DNA of 64,000 nucleotides from Lysobacter oculi (GCF_003293695.1 NZ_CP029556.1:568001-632000), one strand, 5' to 3'. Numbered from the stretch's first letter, positions 35,247-45,351 are shown. Notes: a model not told the origin generated them from the sequence alone. Numbers and translations are program-made.

Positions 35247-37310
35247 TCAGCCGCGCAGCGCGGGATTGTCCCAGCCCGGACGCGGGGCGAAACGGTCGCC
35301 ATGCGCGGCCTGCAGCGCCTTGAGCTTGCCCAGCAGCACGTCGACGCCGGTTTCGCGCACGTACTGGATGGGGCCGCCGCGGAACGGCGCGAAGCCGGTA
35401 CCGAAGATCACGCCGGCATCCAGCAGGTCGGCATCGCTGACCACGCCATCGTGCAGGCAGGCCACGGCCTCGTTGATCATCGGCAGGATCAGGCGGTCCT
35501 GCAGGTCGTCCGGCGCTTTGTAGTCGCCCGGCACTTCGGGTTTGACCGCCTTGCCGTTCTCCCATTTATAGATGCCCTGGCCGTCCTTCTTGCCGCGCTT
35601 GCCGGCTTCGGGTGGGGCGGACAGCGCGGCGGGAATCGACAGGCCCAGGAACGGCGCCAGCTCCGCGCCCACGCCCGCGGCGACATCCAGACCCACGGTA
35701 TCGACCAGTTCGACCGGGCCCATCGGCATGCCGAACTTCACCGCGGCCTTGTCGATGACCGGGCCGGGGATGCCCTCGGCGTAGGCGGTCATCGCCTCCA
35801 ACATGTAGGGGAACAGCACGCGGTTGACCAGGAAACCCGGCGTGCCGGCGACCGGCACCGGCAGCTTGTCCAGCTTCTTGCAGAACGCGGCCAAGCGCTG
35901 CTGGGTCTCCGGCGCCATCTGGTCGTGGTGGATGATCTCGACCAGCGGCATCAGCGCGACCGGGTTGAAGTAGTGCAGGCCGGCGAACTGCGCCGGGCGC
36001 TGGATGTGCTCGCGCAGCTCGGTCAGCGGGATCGACGAGGTGTTGGTGGTGAGCAGCGCACCGGCTTTCATCTTCGGCTCGACCTGCGCGTACAGGTCGC
36101 GCTTGGCTTCGGGCTTTTCGATGATGGCTTCGATGACGAGGTCCGCATCGGCCACGCCGTCGCCGGCCAGGTCGCCCTTCAGCCGCGCGATCACGGCGGG
36201 GCGCTTGGCTTCGTCCTTCACCTTCTTGGCGAAGAGTTCGCCGGCCCGGGCCAGCGCGCCATCGATGAACTTCTGCTCGCGGTCCTGCAGCGTGACCTCG
36301 AAGCCCTTGTAGGCGCTCCACGCGGCGATGTCGCCGCCCATCACGCCGGCGCCGACCACGTGCACCTTGCGGATGCCGGAATCGCCCGCGCCCATCGCCT
36401 TCATGCGTTCCTGCAGGAAGTACACGCGGATCAGGTTGCGCGCGGTCGGCGTGGAGGACAGCTTGACCACGCCGCGACGCTCGCTGGCGAGCTGCGATTC
36501 GATGCCGCCGCGGGCGTTCTTCCAACTGTCGATCAGCACGTAGGGCGCGGGGTAGTGCGCCTTGGGAGCCTTGCGCGCGACCTGCTTGACCAGCATCGGC
36601 GCCAGCAGCTGGCGGACCGGCCACAGGTTGGTGACCCGGGCCAGCGCACGCTGCTTGAACGGGCGCTCATAGCCGCGCAGGGCGAGCTGGGCGGCGGTGT
36701 CTTCCAGCGTGGCCGGCTCGGCGGTGCGGTCGACCAGGCCCATCGCCTTGGCGGCGCTGGCGGAGACGGTGCGGCCGCTGAGCATCAGGTCGAAGGCGGC
36801 GGGTGCGCCGATCAGGCGCGGCAGGCGCACGCTGCCGCCCCAGCCCGGGAAGATGCCGAGCTTCACTTCCGGCAGGCCGATGCGGGTGGAAGGATCGGTG
36901 GACGCCACGCGGTAGCGGCAGGCCAGTGCGATTTCCGCGCCGCCGCCCATGCAGAAGCCGTGGATCGCGGCGACGGTCGGGCAGGGCAGCTTCGAGAGTT
37001 TCTGGAACACCCGCTGGCCGCGCGCGATCGCATCGCCGACCGTGCCTTTCTTGTCGAACTCGGCGAACTCCTTGATGTCCGCGCCGGCGATGAAGCCGCT
37101 TTCCTTCGCCGAGGCGACGATCACCGCCTTTGGCGGCTCCAGCGCGATGCGTTCGAGCAGCGTGTCCAGTTCGATCAGCGCGTCCTGCGAGAACGCGTTG
37201 ACCTTCTCCCCGGCGCGGTCGAAAGCGAGGACCAGCACGCCGTCATCGCGCATGCGGGTTTGCCAGTGGCGCGGTTTCAGGCCGTCCAGCGCAGCGATCA
37301 TGGGACACAT
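35247..37310 (-). CDS. FadB/FadJ-type bifunctional enoyl-CoA hydratase / 3-hydroxyacyl-CoA dehydrogenase
   Basis: A 687-residue two-domain beta-oxidation enzyme. The N-terminal crotonase domain has the oxyanion-hole stretches SGFIAGADIKEF and HGFCMGGGAEIALAC with the catalytic GLPEVKLGIFPGWGG. The NAD-binding dehydrogenase domain starts VHVVGAGVMGGDIAAW and holds HYFNPV and the later GTPGFLVNR signature. It hydrates enoyl-CoA and oxidises 3-hydroxyacyl-CoA. No fadA thiolase is adjacent, which fits FadJ or a stand-alone FadB-like protein. The start is ATG 37310 or 37301; a weak CATACT box ends seven bases before 37310. Confidence 0.9.
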   Translation of the reverse strand: MCPMIAALDGLKPRHWQTRMRDDGVLVLAFDRAGEKVNAFSQDALIELDTLLERIALEPPKAVIVASAKESGFIAGADIKEFAEFDKKGTVGDAIARGQRVFQKLSKLPCPTVAAIHGFCMGGGAEIALACRYRVASTDPSTRIGLPEVKLGIFPGWGGSVRLPRLIGAPAAFDLMLSGRTVSASAAKAMGLVDRTAEPATLEDTAAQLALRGYERPFKQRALARVTNLWPVRQLLAPMLVKQVARKAPKAHYPAPYVLIDSWKNARGGIESQLASERRGVVKLSSTPTARNLIRVYFLQERMKAMGAGDSGIRKVHVVGAGVMGGDIAAWSAYKGFEVTLQDREQKFIDGALARAGELFAKKVKDEAKRPAVIARLKGDLAGDGVADADLVIEAIIEKPEAKRDLYAQVEPKMKAGALLTTNTSSIPLTELREHIQRPAQFAGLHYFNPVALMPLVEIIHHDQMAPETQQRLAAFCKKLDKLPVPVAGTPGFLVNRVLFPYMLEAMTAYAEGIPGPVIDKAAVKFGMPMGPVELVDTVGLDVAAGVGAELAPFLGLSIPAALSAPPEAGKRGKKDGQGIYKWENGKAVKPEVPGDYKAPDDLQDRLILPMINEAVACLHDGVVSDADLLDAGVIFGTGFAPFRGGPIQYVRETGVDVLLGKLKALQAAHGDRFAPRPGWDNPALRG

Positions 37311-37413
37311 CCGATGGAGTATGGAAGCCCGTTATGATCCGGCGGGCGTTGACATCCCGTCAAATCGCGCATCATCCGACCTCGCCCCCGACAACGGCCC
37401 CGGCCCGCGGCGG

Positions 37414-37442
37414 GGAACTTTTCGCGGCGTGCCCCGGTCAGA
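37414..37442 (+). promoter_or_regulatory. Sigma-E/AlgU-type promoter upstream of rpoE
   Basis: GGAACTT (37414-37420), a 17-base spacer and TCAGA (37438-37442) match the extracytoplasmic stress sigma-E consensus (GGAACTT, 15-17 bases, TCtgA/TCAAA). The predicted start near 37448 precedes the rpoE ATG by about 20 bases. A TTGACA at 37349-37354 could be the -35 of an additional housekeeping promoter, though its -10 is poor. Confidence 0.78.
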
Positions 37443-37468
37443 CCCCGCAGTCATCCGAGGCGGCACCC

Positions 37469-38134
37469 ATGCATCGCGGAGCGGCGGCTTTGACAGCCGG
37501 CAACGACATCGACAGCACATCCCCCGGCGCCGACGACGCGCTCGACAGCGAACTGGTGCGCCGCGTGCAGCAGGGCGAGACGGCCGCGTTCGACCTGCTG
37601 GTGCGCCGCTACCAGCACCGCATCGTCGCGCTGGTGGGCCGCTACGTGAACGACTGGGCCGAGGCGCAGGACGTGGCGCAGGACGCCTTCATCCGCGCCT
37701 ACCGCGCCATCGGCAATTTCCGTGGCGACGCACAGTTCTATACGTGGATGCACCGCATCGCCATCAACACCGCCAAGAACCATCTGGTGGCGATGAAGCG
37801 GCGGCCGCCCACCGCCGACATCGACGCCGGCGACGCCGAGCACTACGACGGCGCCCTGCAGATGCGTGACACCGACACCCCCGAGCGCGAACTGCTGCGC
37901 CATGAGGTGGAACAGTCGGTGATGCGCACGGTCAACGCGTTGCCGAAGGAGCTGCGCCAGGCCATCACCCTGCGCGAGGTCGAGGGCCTGCCCTACGACG
38001 AAATCGCGCGGCGGCTCGACTGCCCCATCGGCACGGTGCGTTCGCGCATCTTCCGTGCCCGCGAGGCCATCGACCGCGAGTTGCGTCCGCTGCTGGACGC
38101 CAACGCCACCTCACGCGAACGAGGACGCGCATGA
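37469..38134 (+). CDS. rpoE: RNA polymerase sigma factor RpoE (AlgU/sigma-E)
   Basis: A 221-residue ECF sigma factor of the RpoE/AlgU type. Region 2 has ELVRRVQQGETAAFDLLVRRYQ and YVNDWAEAQDVAQDAFIRAYR; region 4 has LPKELRQAITLREVEGLPYDEIARRL followed by GTVRSRIFRARE. It directs the envelope-stress regulon and is held at the membrane by RseA, encoded next. The start at 37469 has GAGG upstream and adds an N-terminal extension of about 25 residues relative to E. coli RpoE. It overlaps rseA by four bases. Confidence 0.95.
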   Translation: MHRGAAALTAGNDIDSTSPGADDALDSELVRRVQQGETAAFDLLVRRYQHRIVALVGRYVNDWAEAQDVAQDAFIRAYRAIGNFRGDAQFYTWMHRIAINTAKNHLVAMKRRPPTADIDAGDAEHYDGALQMRDTDTPERELLRHEVEQSVMRTVNALPKELRQAITLREVEGLPYDEIARRLDCPIGTVRSRIFRAREAIDRELRPLLDANATSRERGRA

Positions 38135-39000
38135 ACCCCAACGACACCCATCGCGAAGATCTTTCCGCCCTGATCGACGGTGCGCTCGACGCCGACCGCG
38201 CGCGCTTCCTGCTGCGCCGCCTGCAGCATGACGGTGAACTGGCCGGCGACCTGTCGCGCTGGCAGCTGGCCGGCGACGTGCTGCGTGGCCAGCCCGAAGC
38301 GCCCGCGCCGGCCGGTTTTGCCGAAGCCGTGGCCGCGCGCATCGCCGGCGAGCTGGTGCCGGTGATGGACGCGCCGCTTCCGCCCGCATCGCAGGCGGTG
38401 ACGGCTGCATCTTCGCCTCCGGTTTCGCGCACGCCTTCGACCGGCGCCGCGCGCTGGCGCTGGTTCGGTGGTGGCGCGATCGCGGCGTCGCTGGCCTTCG
38501 CCAGCCTGCTGGTGCTGCGCCCGGGCCTGCCGGTGGGTGGGGATGTGGAAGTCGCTTTGGCGCCGCGCGTCGCGCAGCCGGTCGTCGCGGCGCCGGTGGA
38601 CACTTCGCCGGCCATCGCGCAGACCGACGTCGCTGCCGAAGCCGCATCCCCCCTGCAAATCGCGCCGACCCCGAAGCCGGCATCGCCCAGCCCGCGCGTG
38701 CGTGATGACGCGTCACCGGTGCGCATCGCCCGTGCCAGCACGCCGGCCCCGCGCCCTGAACCGGCAGCGATCCGCCCGGCGCCTGCCGAGGAAACGCCGC
38801 GCGTCGCCTTCGACGACAGCGCTGTCGCCGCGCACGCCACGCAGCCGGCCGCCGATCCCTTCCAGCCGCCGGCCGTGCGCGCCTGGCCGAAAGCCGCCGT
38901 GCCCGGTACCGGCGCCGGCACCTTCAACGTCAGCCTGCAGTCCGATTCGCCGTATTACCCCTTCGTCCCGCGCAGCGATGCGGCCCGCGCCGACGAGTGA
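38131..39000 (+). CDS. rseA: Anti-sigma-E factor RseA
   Basis: A 289-residue RseA/MucA-like protein. The cytoplasmic N-terminal domain (1-55, REDLSALIDGALDADRARFLL) is the sigma-binding part, a membrane helix covers about 111-129, and a long Pro/Ala-rich periplasmic region follows. Regulated cleavage of this protein releases RpoE. ATGA overlap with rpoE secures stoichiometric synthesis. The periplasmic part is low-complexity and longer than in E. coli RseA (216). No rseB follows. Confidence 0.9.
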   Translation: MNPNDTHREDLSALIDGALDADRARFLLRRLQHDGELAGDLSRWQLAGDVLRGQPEAPAPAGFAEAVAARIAGELVPVMDAPLPPASQAVTAASSPPVSRTPSTGAARWRWFGGGAIAASLAFASLLVLRPGLPVGGDVEVALAPRVAQPVVAAPVDTSPAIAQTDVAAEAASPLQIAPTPKPASPSPRVRDDASPVRIARASTPAPRPEPAAIRPAPAEETPRVAFDDSAVAAHATQPAADPFQPPAVRAWPKAAVPGTGAGTFNVSLQSDSPYYPFVPRSDAARADE

Positions 39001-39057
39001 TCCATCGGCGCATCGCGCGCCCCCATCCGACACCCACGACCTTCGAGGCCCCCTTCG

Positions 39058-40560
39058 ATGAAGAAATTCCTGTCGCCTTTTCTCCTCGTTCCGCTGACCG
39101 CCGTGGCCACCGCCGGCGTGCTGGCGTTGCCCGCCGCCGATGCCCAGCAGACGGTGGCGCCCGCCGCACCCGCGCCGCAGCTGGTGACCGGGTTGCCGGA
39201 TTTCACCCGGCTGGTCGATCAGGTCGGGCCCGGCGTGGTGAGCGTGGAAGCGCGCATCGCGCCGCGCCAGTCGCGTGGCGGCGGGATGGGCGATGACGAC
39301 CTGGCCGAGATGCTGCGCCGCTTCGGGATGCCGATGCCGCCCGGCATGCAGGGCCCGCGGGGCGCGATGCCGCAGTCGCCGCGCGGCATTTCGCTGGGCA
39401 CCGGCTTCCTGATTTCCGCCGATGGCTATGTGCTGACCAACCACCACGTCGTCGACAACGCCGACGAGGTCACGGTGAAGCTGGACGACCGCCGTGAATT
39501 GAAGGCCAAGGTGGTCGGCAGCGATGCGCAGTCGGATGTCGCGCTGCTCAAGGTCGAGGCGAGCGGGCTGCCGGCGCTGCGCCTCGGCGATTCCGCCGGC
39601 GTGCGCCCGGGCCAGTGGGTGGTGGCGATCGGCTCGCCGTACGGGCTGGATCATTCGGTTACGGCGGGCATCGTCAGCGCCATCGGCCGCAACACCGGCG
39701 GCGGCCAGCAGTACGTGCCCTTCATCCAGACCGACGTCGCCATCAACCGCGGCAATTCCGGCGGCCCGCTGCTCAACACGCGCGGCGAGGTGGTCGGCAT
39801 CAACTCGCAGATTTTCAGCGTGTCCGGCGGCTACCAGGGCATCAGCTTCGCCATCCCGATCGACACGGCGATGAACGCGGTCAAGCAGCTCAAGGCGACC
39901 GGCCAGGTGCGGCGCGGCCTGCTCGGCGTGAACATGCAGCAGATCGACAGCGGCCTGGCCGCCGGCATGAAACTGCCCGACAGCCGTGGCGCGCTGGTCA
40001 GCAACGTGCAGGCCGGCAGCGGCGCGGACAAGGCCGGCATCCAGCCGGGCGACGTGATCCGCAGCTTCAACGGCACCGCGGTGAACGATCCCGGCGACCT
40101 GGCCCCGATGGTCGGCGCATTGCCGCCGGGCACGAAGGTGAAGCTGGGCGTCTGGCGCGATGGCCGCGAGCGCGCCATCGAGGTGGTGCTGGGCGAGGCG
40201 GAAGCGGAGAAGACCGTCGGCTTCGGCGAACGCACGATGCCCGGTGCCCGCGACGATGCCGCCAGCCAGCCGACGCGCGGCCTGCTGGGTCTGCGCATCG
40301 CCGAACTCGATGCCGACGACCGCCGCCAGCTGGGCCTGAAGGCCGGCGAGGGCGTGGGCGTGATCGGCGTGGAATCGATGGCCGCCCGCGAAGCCGGGCT
40401 GGTGCCGGGCGACGTGATCCTCGCGGTCGGGCGCACGGCGGTGGGCTCGGCGGCGGCGCTGCAATCGGCGCTGGCCGGGGCCAAGCCGGGCGATACGGTG
40501 ATGCTGCGGCTGGCCGGTCGCGGCGGTGCGCGTTTCGTCAGCCTGAAGACCGGAAAGTGA
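39058..40560 (+). CDS. mucD: Periplasmic serine endoprotease DegP/MucD
   Basis: A 500-residue HtrA protease: signal peptide (1-29, ending ADA), trypsin-like domain with His130 (TNHHVV), Asp160 (SDVALL) and Ser234 (RGNSGGP), then two PDZ domains (about 290-385 and 405-495). A Met/Pro/Gly-rich LA loop lies at about 70-110. It degrades misfolded envelope proteins and, as MucD, restrains the RpoE response. It is third in rpoE-rseA-mucD, 57 bases after rseA, with no rseB or rseC between. Confidence 0.95.
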   Translation: MKKFLSPFLLVPLTAVATAGVLALPAADAQQTVAPAAPAPQLVTGLPDFTRLVDQVGPGVVSVEARIAPRQSRGGGMGDDDLAEMLRRFGMPMPPGMQGPRGAMPQSPRGISLGTGFLISADGYVLTNHHVVDNADEVTVKLDDRRELKAKVVGSDAQSDVALLKVEASGLPALRLGDSAGVRPGQWVVAIGSPYGLDHSVTAGIVSAIGRNTGGGQQYVPFIQTDVAINRGNSGGPLLNTRGEVVGINSQIFSVSGGYQGISFAIPIDTAMNAVKQLKATGQVRRGLLGVNMQQIDSGLAAGMKLPDSRGALVSNVQAGSGADKAGIQPGDVIRSFNGTAVNDPGDLAPMVGALPPGTKVKLGVWRDGRERAIEVVLGEAEAEKTVGFGERTMPGARDDAASQPTRGLLGLRIAELDADDRRQLGLKAGEGVGVIGVESMAAREAGLVPGDVILAVGRTAVGSAAALQSALAGAKPGDTVMLRLAGRGGARFVSLKTGK

Positions 40561-40709
40561 GGATGAACGGCGGCGTCCGGCTTCGTGCCGGGCGCGTCCA
40601 TGGCCCCGGCGGCTCGCCCGTCGCGGCCATGCGATAATCCCAGGCTTATTGTCCGCAGGGCCGCATTGGCGGCTGAACCGCCCGAATGTCGCCTGAAATC
40701 CCCGCCAGC

Positions 40710-42503
40710 ATGCGGAACATCCGCAACTTTTCCATCATCGCCCACGTCGACCACGGCAAGTCGACGCTGGCCGACCGCATCATCCAACTCTGCGGCGGCC
40801 TGCAGGAGCGCGAAATGGAAGCGCAGGTGCTCGACTCCAACCCGATCGAGCGCGAGCGCGGCATCACCATCAAGGCGCAGTCGGTCTCGCTGCCGTATAC
40901 CGCGCTGGACGGGCAGGTCTACCAGCTCAATTTCATCGACACCCCGGGCCACGTCGACTTCAGCTACGAAGTCAGCCGCTCGCTGGCCGCCTGCGAAGGC
41001 GCGTTGCTGGTGGTCGATGCCGCGCAGGGCGTGGAAGCGCAGTCCGTCGCCAACTGCTACACCGCGGTGGAGCAGGGGCTGGAAGTGGTGCCGGTGCTGA
41101 ACAAGATCGACCTGCCGACCGCCGATATCGACCGCGCCAAGGGCGAGATCGAGGCGGTGATCGGCATCGACGCCGAGGACGCCGTGGCCATCAGCGCCAA
41201 GACCGGCCTGAACGTGCGCGATGTGCTTGAAGCCATTGTGTTGCGCATTCCGCCGCCGCGCCCGCGCGATACCGACAAGCTGCAGGCGCTCATCATCGAC
41301 TCCTGGTTCGACAACTACCTGGGCGTGGTCTCGCTGGTGCGCGTCATGCAGGGCGAGATCAAGCCGGGCGACAAGCTGCTGGTGATGTCCACCGGCCGCA
41401 CCCACCAGGTCGACAACGTTGGCGTGTTCACCCCCAAGCGCAAGGTGCTGCCGGCGCTGCGGGCGGGCGAGGTCGGCTGGGTCACCGCGTCGATCAAGGA
41501 CGTGCACGGCGCGCCGGTCGGCGACACCCTGACCCTGGCCGGTGATCCCGCGCCGGCGCCGCTGCCGGGTTTCCAGGAGATGCAGCCGCGCGTGTTCGCC
41601 GGCCTGTTCCCGGTCGATGCCGAGGACTATCCGGACCTGCGCGAAGCGCTCGACAAGCTGCGCCTCAACGATGCCGCGCTGCGCTTCGAGCCGGAAAGCT
41701 CGGAGGCGATGGGCTTCGGCTTCCGCTGCGGCTTCCTGGGCATGCTGCACATGGAGATCGTGCAGGAGCGTCTGGAGCGCGAATACAACCTCAACCTCAT
41801 CAGCACCGCGCCGACCGTGGTCTACGAAGTGCTGAAGACCGACGGCAGCGTGATGCCGCTCGACAACCCGGCCAAGCTGCCGCCGGCCAACCATGTCGAT
41901 GAGATCCGCGAGCCGATCATCCGCGCCAACATCCTCACCCCGCCGGATTACGTCGGCAACGTCATCAAGCTGTGCGAAGAGAAGCGCGGCAGCCAGATCG
42001 GGATGACCTACCTGGGCAACCAGGTGCAGATCAGCTACGAGCTGCCGATGGCGGAAGTGGTGCTGGATTTCTTCGACAAGCTGAAGTCGGTGTCGCGCGG
42101 TTATGCGTCGCTGGACTACCACTTCGTGCGTTTCGAGGCCGGTCCGTTCGTGCGCGTGGACACGCTGATCAACGGCGACAAGGTGGATGCGCTGTCGATC
42201 ATCGTGCACCGCCAGCACGCCGACCGCCGTGGCCGCGAACTGACCGAGAAGATGAAGGACCTGATCCCGCGGCAGATGTTCGATGTCGCGATCCAGGCCG
42301 CCATCGGTTCGCAGGTCATCGCCCGCACCACGGTCAAGGCGCTGCGCAAGAACGTCCTGGCCAAGTGCTACGGTGGTGACGCCAGCCGCAAGAAGAAGCT
42401 GCTGGAGAAGCAGAAGGAAGGCAAGAAGCGCATGAAGCAGGTGGGCCGCGTGGAGATCCCGCAGGAGGCCTTCCTCGCCGTGCTGCAGGTGGACAACAAG
42501 TAA
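40710..42503 (+). CDS. lepA: Elongation factor 4 (LepA) GTPase
   Basis: A 597-residue translational GTPase, the usual LepA length. G1 is [10 protein letters not shown]3 DTPGHVDF and G4 NKIDLPTAD. The LepA-specific C-terminal domain includes [27 protein letters not shown]. It binds the ribosome and affects initiation and back-translocation. I chose the start [10 protein letters not shown] used across the family. ATG 40686 would add eight residues and lies right after a small hairpin (GGCGG/CCGCC). It precedes lepB by 33 bases. Confidence 0.96.
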   Translation: MRNIRNFSIIAHVDHGKSTLADRIIQLCGGLQEREMEAQVLDSNPIERERGITIKAQSVSLPYTALDGQVYQLNFIDTPGHVDFSYEVSRSLAACEGALLVVDAAQGVEAQSVANCYTAVEQGLEVVPVLNKIDLPTADIDRAKGEIEAVIGIDAEDAVAISAKTGLNVRDVLEAIVLRIPPPRPRDTDKLQALIIDSWFDNYLGVVSLVRVMQGEIKPGDKLLVMSTGRTHQVDNVGVFTPKRKVLPALRAGEVGWVTASIKDVHGAPVGDTLTLAGDPAPAPLPGFQEMQPRVFAGLFPVDAEDYPDLREALDKLRLNDAALRFEPESSEAMGFGFRCGFLGMLHMEIVQERLEREYNLNLISTAPTVVYEVLKTDGSVMPLDNPAKLPPANHVDEIREPIIRANILTPPDYVGNVIKLCEEKRGSQIGMTYLGNQVQISYELPMAEVVLDFFDKLKSVSRGYASLDYHFVRFEAGPFVRVDTLINGDKVDALSIIVHRQHADRRGRELTEKMKDLIPRQMFDVAIQAAIGSQVIARTTVKALRKNVLAKCYGGDASRKKKLLEKQKEGKKRMKQVGRVEIPQEAFLAVLQVDNK

Positions 42504-42536
42504 CCGGCACGCGCCGGCCGCAACCAAGGAACACGC

Positions 42537-43334
42537 ATGCGTTGGTTCGAAATCTCGCTGGTCTCGCTGACCCTGATCACCGGCCTGCTGTGGGCGCTGG
42601 ATCGCCTCGCGCTGCGCAGGCGCCGTGAGGCATCGGCCGGGCTGACCGGCGGCGACGTGCCCTGGTACATCGATTACTCGAACGCGTTCTTCCCGGTGCT
42701 GCTGGCGATCCTGATCCTGCGCAGCTTCATCGCCGAACCGTTCCGCATCCCGACCGGCTCGATGATCCCGACGCTCAAGATCGGCGACTTCATCCTGGTC
42801 AACAAATTCGCCTACGGCCTGCGCCTGCCGGTGACCAACGCCAAGATCGTGGCGATCGGCGAGCCGGAGCGTGGCGACGTCGCGGTGTTCAAGTTCCCCG
42901 GCATGGGCCCGGACGACCCGGATGCCGGCGTCGATTTCGTCAAGCGCGTCATCGGCCTGCCGGGCGACAAGATCAGCTACCGCCGCGGCGTGCTGGCGGT
43001 CAACGGCGAGCCGCTCAAGTACACGGTCGAGGGCCAGCAGGCGATCGGCAGCGGCAACGATGGCTTGGAAATGCCGGGCGTGCTGGCTTGGGAGCAACTG
43101 GGCACGCATCGTCACCTGGTGCAGAACTACGTGCAGTCGCTGGAAGTCGGCGGCCCCGGCGACGGTGAATTCGAAGTACCCGCCGGTCAGTACCTGGTCA
43201 TGGGCGACAACCGCGACAACAGCCTGGATGGGCGCTTCTGGGGCATGCTCCCGGAGGCCAACCTGCGCGGCAAGGCGTTCCTGGTCTGGATGAACTTCAA
43301 GGACTTCTCGCGCATCGGCGAGCGTATCCCGTAA
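42537..43334 (+). CDS. lepB: Signal peptidase I
   Basis: A 265-residue inner-membrane protease that removes signal peptides. Two N-terminal membrane segments (about 5-25 and 48-64) precede the catalytic Ser75 (IPTGSMIPTL) and Lys136 (DFVKRVIGLPGD). The C-terminal box MGDNRDNSLDGRFWG is complete. The start has AAGGA upstream. The lepA-lepB-DUF4845-rnc-era-recO order is standard for the group. Confidence 0.97.
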   Translation: MRWFEISLVSLTLITGLLWALDRLALRRRREASAGLTGGDVPWYIDYSNAFFPVLLAILILRSFIAEPFRIPTGSMIPTLKIGDFILVNKFAYGLRLPVTNAKIVAIGEPERGDVAVFKFPGMGPDDPDAGVDFVKRVIGLPGDKISYRRGVLAVNGEPLKYTVEGQQAIGSGNDGLEMPGVLAWEQLGTHRHLVQNYVQSLEVGGPGDGEFEVPAGQYLVMGDNRDNSLDGRFWGMLPEANLRGKAFLVWMNFKDFSRIGERIP

Positions 43335-43390
43335 GCTTCGGCTGGCGTCGCGGTGTCGGCGCGGCATCCATACATTCAAGGGGTGGGGCG

Positions 43391-43765
43391 ATGAAGAATC
43401 ACAAGCAGCAGGGCGTGTCACTCACCGGGTTCCTGATAATCCTGGCCGTGGTCGGCTTCGCGCTGTTCATCGGCATGAAGCTGTTCCCGATGTACCAGCA
43501 GTACTGGGCGCTGAAGAAGGCGCTCAAGAGCGTGGCCACCGACAGCGCGGTCGGCTCCGATGCGATCAGCGTCCGCAACTCGCTCGACAAGTATTTCGAC
43601 GTGGGCTACATCAGCGACGTCAAGTCCAGCGACATCAAGGTTGAACGCTCCGGCGAAGGCACGATGCTGATCGCCGATTACGAAGTGCGCCGGCCGCTGA
43701 TCTACAACCTGGACATCGTCGGCAAGTTCAAGGCCAGCGAACTCAAGCGCTCGGGTGGCGAATAA
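43391..43765 (+). CDS. DUF4845 domain membrane protein
   Basis: A 124-residue protein with one N-terminal membrane helix (about 10-28, [20 protein letters not shown]) following a short basic start ([13 protein letters not shown]), which resembles a pseudopilin leader. The rest is predicted periplasmic. The family (DUF4845) has no assigned function and is regularly found between lepB and rnc in beta- and gammaproteobacteria. Its 3' end overlaps rnc by 11 bases. Confidence 0.88.
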   Translation: MKNHKQQGVSLTGFLIILAVVGFALFIGMKLFPMYQQYWALKKALKSVATDSAVGSDAISVRNSLDKYFDVGYISDVKSSDIKVERSGEGTMLIADYEVRRPLIYNLDIVGKFKASELKRSGGE

Positions 43766-44417
43766 CCCCACCGCCCATGCGTTCACGGACGGCGAGCTGC
43801 TGGCGCAGGCGCTGACCCATCGCAGTGCGGGGCAGCCGCATAACGAGCGGCTGGAATTCCTCGGCGATGCCATCGTCAATCTGCTGGCCGCCGAGGCGCT
43901 CTACATCGCCTGGCCCAAGGCCGACGAAGGCACGCTGACCCGTGCGCGCGCCGAACTGGTGCGCGAATCCGCGCTGGCCGGCATCGCCCGCACCCTCGAT
44001 CTCGGCCATCAGTTGCGTCTGGGGCCCGGCGAAATGAAATCCGGCGGCCATCGCCGTGATTCGATCCTGGCCGATGCGGTCGAAGCGGTAGTCGGCGCGA
44101 TCTATCTCGATGCCGGCCTCGACGCCTGCCGCCGCACCGCGCTGCCCTGGTTCGCGCCGCTGATCGAAGCGCTGCCGCCACCCAACCGGATCGGCAAGGA
44201 TCCCAAGACCGCGCTGCAGGAATGGCTGCAGGCCCGCGCACGCAGCCTGCCGGCCTACGAACTGGTGGGTGAATCCGGCGAGGAGCACGCGCGCATCTTC
44301 ACCGTGGCCTGCACCGTGGGCGATGCCGAGACCTGTGGCGAAGGTGGCTCGCGCCGCGCCGCCGAGCAGCAGGCCGCCGCCGCGATGCTGGCCCGGCTGG
44401 AGTCCGCGAAGGGCTGA
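43755..44417 (+). CDS. rnc: Ribonuclease III
   Basis: A 220-residue RNase III with catalytic signature [12 protein letters not shown] (30-41), second acidic motif [15 protein letters not shown] and a C-terminal double-stranded RNA-binding domain ([20 protein letters not shown]... [12 protein letters not shown]). It processes rRNA precursors and some mRNAs. It starts at GTG inside the end of the DUF4845 gene, giving an 11-base overlap. era follows after 37 bases. Confidence 0.96.
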   Translation: MANNPTAHAFTDGELLAQALTHRSAGQPHNERLEFLGDAIVNLLAAEALYIAWPKADEGTLTRARAELVRESALAGIARTLDLGHQLRLGPGEMKSGGHRRDSILADAVEAVVGAIYLDAGLDACRRTALPWFAPLIEALPPPNRIGKDPKTALQEWLQARARSLPAYELVGESGEEHARIFTVACTVGDAETCGEGGSRRAAEQQAAAAMLARLESAKG

Positions 44418-44442
44418 ACCGGCGTCGCCGGGCTGCCTCGCC

Positions 44443-44448
44443 TACAAT
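44443..44448 (+). promoter_or_regulatory. -10 box immediately before era
   Basis: TACAAT lies six bases before the era ATG, with no Shine-Dalgarno and no recognisable -35. It could start a leaderless era mRNA in addition to read-through from rnc. Confidence 0.35.
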
Positions 44449-44454
44449 CCCCGG

Positions 44455-45351
44455 ATGAGCGAGCAGTCCTACCGCGCCGGCCACGTCGCCGTCATCGGCC
44501 GTCCCAACGTCGGCAAATCCACCCTGATCAACGGCCTGGTCGGTACCAAGGTCAGCATCACTTCCGACCGCCCGCAGACCACGCGTCATCGCATGCTGGG
44601 CATCGCCAGCTTCGACAAGGGCCAGCTCGTGCTGGTCGACACGCCCGGCATCCACGGCGCACAGAACAAGGCCATGAGCCGCGTGCTGAACCGTGCTGCC
44701 CGTGGCGCGCTGGAAGGCGTCGATGCGGCGATGCTGGTGGTCGAAGCCGGTCGCTGGGACGCCGAGGACCAGATGGCGCTGGATGCGCTCAAGGAAGCCA
44801 AAGTCCCGGTGGTGCTGGTGGTCAACAAGATCGACCGGCTGCGCGAGAAGGGCGACCTGCTGCCCTACCTGGCCCAGGTCAGCGAAGGCCGCGAGTTCGC
44901 CGCCGTGCATCCCTTGTCCGCATTGAAGCGGCAGGGGCTGGAAGCGCTGGTCGACACCCTGCTGCCGCTGCTGCCCGAACAGGCCGCGCTGTATGACGAA
45001 GACGACGTTACCGACCGCAGCATGCGTTTCCTCGCCGCCGAGTTCGTGCGCGAGCAGCTGATGCGCCAGCTTGGCGCGGAACTGCCGTATGCGAGCGCGG
45101 TGGAGATCGAGAAGTTCGAGGAAGACGGGCAGATGTTCCGCATCGGCGCGGTGATCTGGGTCGAGCGCGAGAGCCAGAAGGCCATCGTCATCGGCAAGGG
45201 TGGGGCGCGGCTGCGCAACATCGGCACCAAGGCGCGCGAGCAGATGGAGAAGCTGTTCGGCCGCAAGATCTTCCTGGAAACCTGGGTGCGCGTGCGCCAG
45301 GGCTGGTCGAACGACGAAGCCGCCCTGCGCGCGCTCGGCTACAGCGAGTGA
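44455..45351 (+). CDS. era: GTPase Era
   Basis: A 298-residue GTPase. G1 is GRPNVGKS (15-22), G3 DTPGIH and G4 NKIDRL. The C-terminal KH domain has [18 protein letters not shown]. It binds the 3' end of 16S rRNA and assists 30S assembly. The start [10 protein letters not shown] is family-like; an in-frame extension into rnc is not real. The KH domain is followed by [24 protein letters not shown], a typical Era ending. recO follows 20 bases later. Confidence 0.97.
   Translation: MSEQSYRAGHVAVIGRPNVGKSTLINGLVGTKVSITSDRPQTTRHRMLGIASFDKGQLVLVDTPGIHGAQNKAMSRVLNRAARGALEGVDAAMLVVEAGRWDAEDQMALDALKEAKVPVVLVVNKIDRLREKGDLLPYLAQVSEGREFAAVHPLSALKRQGLEALVDTLLPLLPEQAALYDEDDVTDRSMRFLAAEFVREQLMRQLGAELPYASAVEIEKFEEDGQMFRIGAVIWVERESQKAIVIGKGGARLRNIGTKAREQMEKLFGRKIFLETWVRVRQGWSNDEAALRALGYSE

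Noticed and set aside
35217-37337. Open frame of 706 codons opposite the FadB-like gene
   Set aside because: No domain or motif; it is fully explained as the shadow of a well-conserved two-domain enzyme.
40660-40690. Small hairpin GGCGG/CCGCC just before ATG 40686 of lepA as a riboswitch or attenuator
   Set aside because: A five-base stem in GC-rich sequence is expected by chance; it is mentioned only because it bears on start choice.
39831-43421. Open frame of 1196 codons antisense to mucD, lepA and lepB
   Set aside because: The length comes from high GC at third codon positions of three genuine genes. The sequence is low-complexity Arg/His/Gln/Leu.
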